DNA from: Isoetes taiwanensis
Lineage: Eukaryota; Streptophyta; Lycopodiopsida; Isoetales; Isoetaceae
Direction: 5' to 3'
Assembly (NCBI GenBank): GCA_021234155.1
Contig: JAJEKV010000046.1
Span: 7,693,012-7,757,011, forward strand
DNA: 64,000 bases
The number at the start of each line of letters is the position of its first letter. Position 1 is the first letter of the stretch. Below, in pieces: positions 54,311-64,000 of this stretch. A program made the position numbers and the translations under genes. Below the pieces are notes generated by a model, which ran no database searches, had not been told where the DNA came from, and saw only the letters and a list, made by a program, of their open reading frames with translations.

Positions 54311-55560
54311 CCACATCATCTTTTCCACGTTGTTTGTTGGTGCCACAAGGGCAATGACATGCGTGAACGTGGAACCTTTCCATGTGGCACTTGTGGCAAG
54401 GGGAGCAGCCTATAATGTGAACCTTTCCATGTAATTTAGGAACTAGCGTGAGACCATGTAATTTAGGAACCACTAGTAAACGTGTGCCCAGTGTTGCCGC
54501 ACATATACTTTTCTTGACATGTGAAAAATGTTCAAGAAGTATCTAATATGATGATAAGGGCATGAAAGTTCTTGATCAAGAAGGTGACAAAATGTAATAA
54601 TAACAAACTCATTAATGTATCCAACCTTCTTCATAAGAACTTTGAATACTTTTCATTAATACATGTATCCCAATCAGGATTCGAAAATTATTCGGCAAGG
54701 CCCTTGTTTGTCTGGTCCAATTTCAAAATTGCCGGTCTAAATGTTTGGTCACCTGAAAAATTCCAGTTTAAAAAACATAGTTTAATGTAAAATCTGGCAA
54801 ATTTATGTCTTATTATTATATATTAAATCTAATACATATGTTATATGGATGGCAAATTATCAGGTAGAGGTCAAATATTTTTCGAACCCTGATCCTAATG
54901 TTTTATTATGCAAGGTCGTGCATTACACACATATATTAAGTTCAAACGCTAGTAATAAGTATTGTTTGTTAAACTCTTAGTTTGGTTGAACCGCATAAAA
55001 TAGTATCCTTATGTTATGTGCTTGGGAACCCACCAGTCATCGCGGGTTTTCGACGAGAAACCGGCAGGCCAGCTGCCAGTTTCTGGCTAGAAACTCGCTC
55101 CGACCGATGGGTTCCCACACGTGGCCCACCGTTAGGTTAGGTGAGAATTCCGTCCGGCTACAGTGTAATAACCAGGAATTTCCACCTACTGCAGGGTTAT
55201 GATGTCTCAACGTGCACTAATAATGAAGCATAATATAAGAAATCCTTCATATTAATTTTGATGAATATTTTAGAGCAACAAATGATCACTCCCGCATATT
55301 TCTCATGTCAAAAATTTTAAATCTGAGACAAAAAAATTCGCAAAAACCCACGGACGAAATAATATACACGAATATTCTAGAATGGGACTCGCATGAAACC
55401 AACAAACCGCCGACTTAGACTTGCTTCTCATTCATCTCAGCAGATTTTTCTACAATGGTGGATAGTGAGTAGCCGCACACATGCGAACTACCCACAAAAA
55501 TAAAGGGAAAATCCAATTATATCATTTGGACCCCAACAAATTACAATGCTAATAGAGATT
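54311..55560. other. Intergenic, with one long hairpin
   Basis: Duplicated GTGGAACCTTTCCATGTxxxAxTT words at 54368-54470. At 55023-55117 the outer arms TGGGAACCCA and TGGGTTCCCA pair, and the inner AAACCGGCAG/CTGCCAGTTT arms pair as well. No gene recognised. Confidence 0.5.
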
Positions 55561-55770
55561 GGGCTAGTGTACCTGCCGAAAGCTTATCACCGGGATTAAA
55601 AAACCCCGCCCTTTCGGGTTTTCGAGGAAAAACCCTAGTGATAAGCCCGGCAAGGGGCTGGACAAAGCAAGGCATAAAAGCGCCCGAAACCCACGAATGG
55701 AAAAGTCGAAGCAGGCGCTGGCTTCGCCCACATGCACGCACATCACCAACAAAACAACAAGACAAAACAA
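55541..55770 (-). mobile_element. Non-LTR element 3' UTR-like fragment with hairpin
   Basis: Contains the same GGGTTTTTCCTCGAAAACCC and GGGCGGGGTTTTTTAATCC blocks as 30930-30985 (minus strand). Here they are bracketed by GCTTATCAC (55582-55590) and its perfect complement GTGATAAGC (55638-55646), giving a 65-nt hairpin. The CGTGGACG terminus is not present. Confidence 0.45.
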
Positions 55771-56869
55771 ACCTCCCAGAGTGGAGGGGCTGATTACGCG
55801 CGTGCCACGCGATAAAAATACAAAAACAAAGAGGGGAGGGAGGGTGGGTTCACAGAGAATAAGGTACTGCTGAGAGAGAAGAGGAAGCGCCGATGAGATG
55901 TTGCTGCAGAATCGCGCCTAAAATAGCGAACTCCCAACCAGAATGGGCATGCGCCGCCCGCATGCATGCAAAACATGCATGCTCGTCCCATTCTAGAATG
56001 GCGATCCGATGTCTCGGATCGATGGGATTCGTGATAGTTTAACTTTCATCCAATGGCTAATATTTTGCCTCGCCAATGGCTTAGATTGCGATCCGCGTCC
56101 TGCAATCCTATTGGCCGCTGGAATGGCCTTTGGTTTGTAGGTTTGTGTTTCTGAAATTGGCGATGGCAGAGCTTCGTTTTTTGCGCCTACAGTTTTGGCA
56201 TCTAGCTTCAGTTGAGATGGGATGGCACCTGGAAGCTCCATTTTGTGAACCAAAGCTTGAGAAATAGAACAGTAAGAACTGGACTAGTTTTTATCTTTAA
56301 AGTAATTGATCTTGTGTTAGTTTTGAGTTTGTTCCTTAAATGATAGGTGACTCTATTTGCAGATGTTGTCTTATTTTGGGAATCAAGGCCAATCAAGGCA
56401 GGCTTGCAGCTTACCTATTGAAGGATTGAATCGATGCCTACAGAGGGGGATAGTAAATGTGACACCTGCTTGTCTCTGGGATAACGTGGAACCTTCTCCT
56501 TCGAAAAAATGGATCAGAGATGCTGTGAAATGAAACTAAAGGAACAAGCTATTATATTAGATTAGCCTCAAAAAACCCGTCCTAAAATTTGTTGAAGTAA
56601 ACACAGAGCAGAAACAAGAAAAATAGCTTATTTCTTTATGTTCGCTGCTTCTCTTTTTAACATTCAATTTGTTTTTCTCAAAATACATTCAAAATACATT
56701 GAAAATACATCAACAAAATTGTCTTTCTGTTCTTTACACAATGAGCTTGCTCTATATTTTGAATATTTCTATGTGTTTCTTTTCTTTTTTTTTAGGTGTC
56801 CGGTATGTCTTCGTCATCATGAAGTTTTAAACTCCTCAACTCATTTTCTAACACATCTATTTGTGAGGT
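55771..56869. other. Intergenic, no gene recognised
   Basis: Mixed AT- and GC-rich sequence. Short open frames on the minus strand (55794-56253) have no domain. A CATGCATGC-rich patch lies at about 55955-55982. Confidence 0.5.
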
Positions 56870-57264
56870 GGACTTAGCTTCATAGTGCTTCAGTAAATAG
56901 GACCACATTTGACGAGGAGACATACCTCTAAGTTTTAACATAATTGTGGGGCTAACCTTGCTGCATATAATTCCCTTTGCTTCTTTAATTCTTGCAGACC
57001 TGTTTATTGCTCTAGAACTCTCTCTTCTTCAGTTGGCGCAGTCTGAGATGTCCCTGAGAAACCTCCACCAACACCTGCAGTTGAACTAGCTACACCATTG
57101 GTAGCTGAAGTTCCATCATCTTTAGCTGCATCTGGATCTACTAATTCCCATAGATCCTCTACTTCCAAGATATGCATTATTTGTTGCTTCTAAATTTGAA
57201 AGCTTGATCCTCCTTTGTAAACCTCCACAGTGCTCAACAAACTTGCTCCAAATCTGCTAGTCAT
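56870..57264 (-). pseudogene. copia gag remnant
   Basis: Minus strand from the ATG at 57264: MTSRFGASLLSTVEVYKGG, a stop, then DLWELVDPDAAKDDG, a Gly/Ser linker, IKEAKGIICSKVSP and LKLRGMSPRQMW. Same family as the gag at 6550-6978 (LWHLVDPNA, KLRGLSPSEMW). The rest of the element is missing. Confidence 0.75.
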
Positions 57265-57279
57265 TGTAAATGTAATTTT

Positions 57280-57291
57280 GCTCTGATACCA
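57280..57291 (-). other. copia primer-binding site
   Basis: Minus-strand TGGTATCAGAGC, 15 nt upstream of the gag ATG. Any LTR to its right is not resolved. Confidence 0.8.
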
Positions 57292-60200
57292 AATATGGAA
57301 TTATAGACCAACTTCGTTAAGGCTTCACTTGATCCTCAAATAAAATATAAGTTACAATGGCTATTCAAATATGATATCAAGAGAATTTAATAATTAACTC
57401 AACTTTCAATGGTCTAACAATAATACTGTTGCAATGGTCTTCACGACTCTACTGTAGCTCAATTTTCTCAAGGCACTTAGTGCAAATCACACTTGGGCTA
57501 GCCGAATTGATGACTCCACCATTCAATCAGTTTCGATCCACCCAGCCTGAATCAATCGGCCAATTCTCTTATCTTAGGTTCCAGTCGATTAGCTCTTTCC
57601 AAAAATTGCCCGATGTGAATCCATAATTGCCATTCGTCTACCTGTACTATTCAAAATATTACTTCAATAGTTAGAAGTATTCCAAGCATTGAAATGTGAA
57701 ATGAATCTATAGCCATTACTTCACAGTTGATGCTTTATATGTTATTTATGAACTTCCCAATGTTTTTTGAAGTTTTATTTATTTAAAAAAAAAAAAAACA
57801 ACATCTCCCATAACACACCAAAACAAAACATATCTCCCATAAAAATAATACATAACAAGTCAAGCAAAAACAGAGTTGGGCGCAAGAATTTAGTGAGAAA
57901 AAAACACGATTAAAAAACAAAAATCTATGTCAAGCTAGCAAAATACCGGGTGACCATATACTTTGTTGGGGAAATGGAGGCCGGTTTACTATGTATTTAA
58001 AAGACTTTAGTTTTACATACAATATCTATTATATAATGAGCTGAATGAGATAAATTGAGTGTCATTGTTACCTCAACAGTTTATGGCAAGCAAAATAGAA
58101 AGGCATATTAGTATCTATAAATATAGTTATCCCTGACATCAAATTATGTTAATTGTTCTTATTGCATAGTGAAGATTAACTCAAATTTGTTTCTCGAGAG
58201 ACTTTCTTAACCTAAAAATATTATATTTGCTTTCATTAACTTACATATGCATTGGTTAATGCTTTTGACTTTGACTTCTTTAGCTATAGTTTGACTGATT
58301 CAAGTTTAGCTTGGCTTTCTTAGTTGATCGTATTCAATAGGGTGACTTTACTTCCAACTTCCTTGTAAAAAAAATAGAGGACTTTTGGCTTTGCGGACAA
58401 GATTATTGGAGATTTTGGCAAACAACTCCAAGTTTGGAACATCATACCTTGACCATGCTATAGTTTAGTTGGTACATAGTTTGAGGTCTATGTTTACTGT
58501 TTTCTTTTTAGATTGAAAACCATGTTGTTCTTTGCCTGCATCCACCAATTATATTTCCAAAAGCTGCAACTACTGTGATTATGCATTTTTGTTACATGTT
58601 TCAATAGGATAAGTTTTATAGAATAGATCCTTCCTTATGCTGATATGGATTTAAGGTACATAGAGCATGATATCCATTCATATCTCTTTGTGTTTGTGTG
58701 TTTATTTTCTTCTTGTGAAAGCCTTCAATCCTTGAAGCCAGATCTTGGAACGGTATTTATATGGATTGACATTCGGGATATGCAAATATCAAATAAGTCT
58801 CTAGTTTATCAAGACCTTTCCGACCTCTACAGCTCTAACCATAAGATGTATTGCCTTTTAACTGCAAATGTCGTGTTTGCTACTGTTTGTTGCTTGCTAG
58901 AGGTGGCGTGTCTTATCTCAGCAAGCATTGTGACATAATATTTGGAAATGCCATTATTGCAACATATATGTAAAAAGGCTATTTCAATGAAGCCCATGAT
59001 TTGTTCATTCCAAAGAGCACAATTTCCTGGTCTACGATTACGACTTTGAAGAAAAACTATTCAGGATTAATGAGGTTCTTAATTATCTTCTTTAATTCAT
59101 GTATTTCTCTTTAAAAAGGTGTCAACAAAGTTTCTTTGTTTAGTTGGCATAGTAATTTGCCTCCTGCTATTGTGATCCAGACGTCCATAACATTAGAGAG
59201 CTGATTAGTCATTAATTAACTTCCAAAATGAAGCTCCATTTGTTCTGCTTTGGATCAAAGGTAGCTTCTTTACAAAGTCGTAGAAAAGCTAGACAATGTA
59301 TTTTGTTTTGTGAACAGAGTAACAATGTTGTTTAGCTTAAATATGCTCATCTTCTAATGAATGCTTACTTCCAATCTTTGCTTCTATTCCGATGTACTAC
59401 GGATTTTTTTTTGTTACCATGCTTTGAGTGCCTCCTTTTGTAATCGGGTCAATACATCAGGCAAATACATTTGCATACATGCTTCAACTATATGCAAGGC
59501 AAGGGAAAATGGAAGGAGACAGTACGTTGCCTAGATCCACCAACTAGAATTTATACTTACAATGGTTTAATAAGCCTTGCATAGCTGGTTACCTTCATAA
59601 TAATCAATAATCACAGCCAATGTACATTGTTGTAGGTCGTTCAAGGATCTTTCTCCTTTAGGTGATCTATTCTATTCTATTCTATTTAGTAAACAGTCAT
59701 AGATAAAGCACAACCTCTTGAACTACTAGTTTTCCTCCTAATTCAAATCGCAAATTCTCCCTTTTGCAACCAACTCCAACAACAAGTTGACAATCTACCA
59801 AATGTTGAAGAGCAGAATTACATCATGAGGCCACATGACAATTAATTGTTATATCAAATCTTCCATTTGCCTTTTGAACTCCTAGTTGGTGAGTGTAGAA
59901 GAAGCCATGGGTGTTCTTTATGGCTATTATCTTAATAAAAAGACTGAAATTATCTTCTTGTTTACTTGATGAGTTAAAGTTATATTTCTATTACTGAGTA
60001 TGTAAAGTTGATCACTGGCTTATTCTCCGTGGACGTTAAAAAAACTATTCTATTCTATTCTATTCTATTCAATCTGTGAAGTTATAGTCTTTGTTAAGTT
60101 TTCAGTTGAAGTTGTATATTGCGAAGTAATATATTGTGCATCCCAATAGCTGTATAATTGTGCACGCTCTTTTCTATTTGCTTAAATCTAAAAATCTGGC

Positions 60201-61906
60201 AGTGTGGACTTGTAAAATTGGTGTTTTGCTATCTAATATGGATTCTAAAGTAGATCTTTTAGAGTTAAAATTGATGGTCAAATTTTAGTGTGAGACTAAT
60301 TTAGTCCGAGTAGCCATGAATTATGGATTCTAGATCTAACAATAAAACTTGAGCAACCATGACTTATGGATCCTAGATCTAGAAACAAGACTAGAGCTCT
60401 ATATCTATAGTGGTGCACATGATTGATTAGGTAAAACGAGCGCCTATGAGTGTACTTTATGGTTACAGAGTGAGGTGCCATGTACACATTCCTTATACGT
60501 GTTCTTACTTGTATAATGCCCTATAAAGTTACAAGTTGCAAAAACTATAATAATGGCATAAGTAATTTAACAAACTTTTTTTTTGTGTGTGTGAAAGAGT
60601 GAGCATCCATATACCAACATTAAACTTCATTTTCAACAAAGTCTTTAGATTATTAACAAGGTAGCTATGCCGAGTTGCATTTAGGGTGACTTGTGTTAGG
60701 GCTTTATATACAAACTTCTTCCATGTGTTCAAACTGCTTAATTATATATATACATTAAATACATGCAATAACACTTGGTATTGAGGCAATCCATAATGCC
60801 TGGGCACCTTGTTCTAGTATGGTAATAGAAAACATTTAAGCTCAACATCCCATGTGACCTATGCCCTCAACATAAGACTTCGAGAATTAGGCTAATGGTT
60901 AGCAACATAGTATGGAACATCACCAGCAATAGGCTTTGGGAAAGTAATGGCTTTCTTTAGAATCAGATCTACTGGTGAAGGAGTAAAACAATCAAACTAG
61001 ATTTTGAGACGGTTTTAGGGAAGTGAATTCTACCTAAATCGGATCTCTGGCTGTGGAGACATAGCCATTGGAAGTTTAGCTTTTATTTATAGACATCTCC
61101 ATGACTCTTTTCTTAACAAACTTTGGCTTTTGCCCTTGTCCATGCCTTCATCATATGCTAGCTCTGTATGATTTTATCCGATGCATAATCATATTGACCA
61201 CTCTTTCGGAGCTCATTTGTTAGATGCAAACCTTAAACCATACTACGACCTCTTAGTCTCGTGTAGAAAAAAAATTTCAATGCGATTCATTTCCATCATG
61301 CATGCAATAGGTGTTCTGACTTTAATTATTGCTTTATCATCCTCTCGCTTTGTGCTATGGACCTGATTGTCACTATGGCACCATAGCACTTGCGTCAAAA
61401 CATGTAAAATCACATAGACCTCATTGTTGTTCGGTACTGAATTTGCAAGTTTAAAGAAACCCATGTGATTTTTTTCTTTCCCTCATCCACTATGTAATTC
61501 TCATGTATGTATGCATGTCTTTCCTTGATGTTAAAATGTTTTTCTATTCCATAGATCAATATCAACAAGTTTAGACACTTCTAGGTTCATGAAAAGTATA
61601 AAGACCTCTTGCTTCAAACATGAAGTAAATTGATTGTTTTTCAGATACAAGAGATTGCTTCAACATAAGTAAATTGATTGTTTTTCAGATAGGCCTACAA
61701 GAGATGGGTAAAGGCATATATTTAGGCAATCATCTTCCTTCGTTTACCGGCGCAAGCATCCGTCAACAAATTGGAAGGATAAAGTCGTGGAGGGCCACAA
61801 ATTTATATAATATGAGAGGTGCGAATAATCCTAGGACTTTGCCCTTTCTCATTTGTCATTGTGCAAGCATAAACCCTCTTTGCTCTTTCCCACGTTTCCA
61901 GCTACG
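57292..61906. other. Intergenic region before the alanyl-tRNA synthetase gene
   Basis: AT-rich, no coding gene recognised. It includes a (TTCTA)n run at 59667-59690 and a non-LTR 3' end at 60027-60072. The promoter and leader of the synthetase gene should lie at the right end. A 21-bp near-duplicate (AAGTAAATTGATTGTTTTTCAGATA) occurs around 61623-61646 and 61668-61691. Confidence 0.55.
60027..60072 (+). repeat. Non-LTR element 3' end with TATTC tail
   Basis: CCGTGGACGTTAAAAAAAC followed by five to six TATTC units. Same terminus as at 29361 and 37741. Confidence 0.5.
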
Positions 61907-64000
61907 ATGGTGGGAGTTGCAATGGCTGAGCAACGATGGCCTGCAGTTGAGGTGCGCAGGACTTTCCTCGACTTCTTCAAATCAAAGGAACATGAAGTGG
62001 TCGATTCTAGCCCAGTTGTTCCTTTCGAGGATCCAACGCTGCTATTTGCGAATGCAGGTCCGCATCACATTCTATAGTTCGAAGATACTGAAACAAATCC
62101 TTGGAATTAGCCATTATTTGGTTTCTTTTCTCATTTGATGTCATCTGGATTTCAGGCATGAACCAGTTCAAGCCAGTATTTTTGGGAACGGTTGATCCCA
62201 AAAGTAAGCTTGCTCAGTTAAAAAGGGCATGCGATACACAGAAATGCATAAGGGCAGGTGGAAAACATAACGATCTTGATGATGTTGGAAAAGATACATA
62301 CCACCATACCTTTTTTGAAATGCTGGGAAACTGGTCATTTGGTGACTATTTTAAAAAAGAAGCCATAGAGTTCGCCTGGGAACTATTAACCAAGGTACGT
62401 TACATAAAAAATACGATCCTTCAGGTTTGTTCATATTGCACTAAGCAAGTCAAAATACTGGAATCTGTAATTGTAGGTGTATGGATTGCCAAAAGATAGG
62501 CTTTATGCAACCTACTTTGGTGGAGATGATACATTGGGTCTTCTTCCAGATACAGAAGCCAAAGAATACTGGTTAAAGTTCCTACCTGCCACTAATGTCT
62601 TGCCCTTTGGATGCAAGGTTGAATATTACTTAGTGTGGTATCCAGTTTTTGTTGTGGGTAAATGAACTTACCATTTTGCATGTTGTGCAGGATAATTTCT
62701 GGGAGATGGGGGACACTGGACCATGTGGGCCTTGCACAGAAATTCACTATGACAGACTAGGGAATCGCGATGCATCAACTTTAGTCAATAATGATGACCC
62801 TACATGCATTGAGATATGGAATCTTGTTTTTATCCAGGTGATTTTCTGTTGCTCTTAATTAAGCTGCTGATTTTGTGTTTACGGGTGCCACTCAATTTTC
62901 TCTTTTATTTCTCTTTTCAACTTCTTTTTATACTTTCTGTTGATGTTCCTCATGTTGCTAACAATATTCTTATACTCTTCCATTGTGCGTTTTGGTCCTC
63001 AGTTTAACCGTGAATCTGATGGTTCCTTGAAACCTCTACCTGCAAAGCATGTAGATACAGGGATGGGTTTTGAGAGGCTAACCTCTGTTTTACAAAACAA
63101 GATGAGCAACTATGACACAGATTTGTTTGTTCCAATATTTGATGAGATACAGAAGGCAAGGATGTCATTGCCCGTGGTTTTGTAGATATTATTTGCAGGC
63201 TAGTGACTGATACATACAACACGTTTTGGCTTTTCAGTTGACAGGTGCTCGCCCTTATAATGGAAAACTTGGGAAGGAGGATATAGATAATGTTGATACT
63301 GCATATAGAGTAATAGCTGATCATATCAGGACACTCTCGTTTTCTATTGCTGACGGTGCCCGACCTGGTATATCTAAATGCATATATTTTGGTTAAAATC
63401 TAGTTTTATTAGTGACATTCCATTGGATGTTGGATATTTAAAAGGGAATGAAGGCCGGGAATATGTGCTACGTCGAATTCTTAGACGAGCAGTGCGATAT
63501 GGGAGGGACGTCTTGAAGGCAGAGGAAGGTTTCTTTAGCCGGTATGCTTTGACATTACACATGTCTATCTTCTTGCCAGTATATGATAATTGTTACCCAG
63601 TCGGATTAAATTCTTGTTGTTCTTATGCTTTTCCACTTTGCAAAAATAGAGAAATGGGAAGGGTGTTCTTTACAGCATAACAGCAGAATCTGTTTACCAA
63701 TGTTCTTATCAGATGATCCAGTTCATGTGCACTGTTTTGACTTCGTAGAGAATGGGTTGTTCATTTGGCCTTGCCCATGGAACTATTTAAGGCAAACATG
63801 TTGCTATTATGGCATTGTGACGTGATTTCTGTATTTATTGGCCCAAGCAAAACGAAGCAAACATACAATACGAATATAGATAGACACTATGTCGGATGGA
63901 ACTATATGTTAATTGCTATTTTAAATAGGCTAGTTGGAGTGGTTGTATCCATAATGGGCGAAGTATTTCCCGAGCTACCAAAGAACGAAAAGAAAATAAG
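61907..64000 (+). CDS. ALATS: Alanyl-tRNA synthetase, 5' part (continues beyond the window)
   Basis: Exons: 61907-62057, 62156-62394, 62477-62617, 62691-62837, 63003-63155, 63238-63367, 63445-63541, 63929-beyond 64000. All joins keep the frame. They encode 376 residues of the class II catalytic domain: [140 protein letters not shown]. The enzyme charges tRNA-Ala. In Arabidopsis one gene serves cytosol and mitochondria through alternative starts. Here the frame is open upstream of the chosen ATG, without another ATG close by, so a non-AUG extension cannot be excluded. The fifth intron (63156-63237) starts with GC, not GT. Introns are 73-387 bp. Clean coding sequence; the editing and C-Ala domains lie outside the window. 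Confidence 0.95.

Noticed and set aside
54690-55200. Tourist-type MITE starting GGCCCTTGTTTG
   Set aside because: No matching inverted terminus or target duplication was found on the right side.
61674-62138. 154-codon frame overlapping synthetase exon 1
   Set aside because: A different frame from the synthetase and without any domain; exon 1 motifs decide the frame.
63625-63825. 66-codon frame near the window end
   Set aside because: Lies in intron 7 of the synthetase gene; the next true exon starts at 63929.

Overview
The window is nuclear DNA of a land plant. Two spliced or plant-specific genes show this: an alanyl-tRNA synthetase with seven introns visible, and a full-length TIR-NB-ARC-TPR (TNP) protein. 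The rest is dense with plant transposons. Short introns (mostly 73-165 bp) and the transposon mix would suit a non-flowering plant, but I cannot name the species from sequence alone.

Layout. 1-5250: 5' part of a decayed minus-strand Ty3/gypsy-like element (called G1 here) with a primer-binding site, part of an LTR, four copies of a hairpin-forming motif and a broken ORF ending in a weak histone H3-like segment. 5.3-8.4 kb: degenerate tandem repeats interrupted by a Ty1/copia remnant. 8.4-12.8 kb: mostly unrecognised, with a small acidic ORF and a run of UUCG-type hairpins. 12,920-25,985: a complete minus-strand Ty3/gypsy chromovirus (G2) with 1.59-kb LTRs, TSD TGGAT, PBS, PPT, gag, protease, RT, RNase H, integrase and chromodomain. 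It also has about 4 kb of extra ORFs between the 5' LTR and gag. The first of these ends in an unmistakable histone H3 fold. G2 sits inside the SWIM zinc finger of an older DDE transposase gene (12.84-28.45 kb, minus strand). 31.6-32.5 kb: short hAT element. 32,856-35,768: TNP gene. 36.1-37.8 kb: LINE 3' end split by a Harbinger-like element. 37,896-41,045: young gag-only LTR element with TSD TAAAC. 41.1-48.5 kb: a third chromovirus (G3), split in its protease-RT linker by a TIR transposon and then partly inverted. 48.7-54.3 kb: a (GT)n tract, a 1.6-kb minisatellite and a large fold-back inverted repeat. 54.3-61.9 kb: mostly intergenic with a copia gag remnant. 61,907 to the window end: alanyl-tRNA synthetase.

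The most interesting observation is the retroelement lineage with accessory ORFs upstream of gag, one carrying a histone H3 domain. G2 combines an H3 fold with an integrase-linked chromodomain, a module family known in other chromoviruses to bind modified H3 tails. G1 keeps a similar order (5' LTR, PBS, about 0.65-0.8 kb leader, ORF with H3-like C-terminus), so the arrangement may be ancestral rather than a single chance capture. This is inferred by eye from frameshifted reading frames and needs similarity searches.

Many reading frames in GC-rich transposon parts are broken by short indels, while the two host genes are clean. Some of these breaks may be assembly error.
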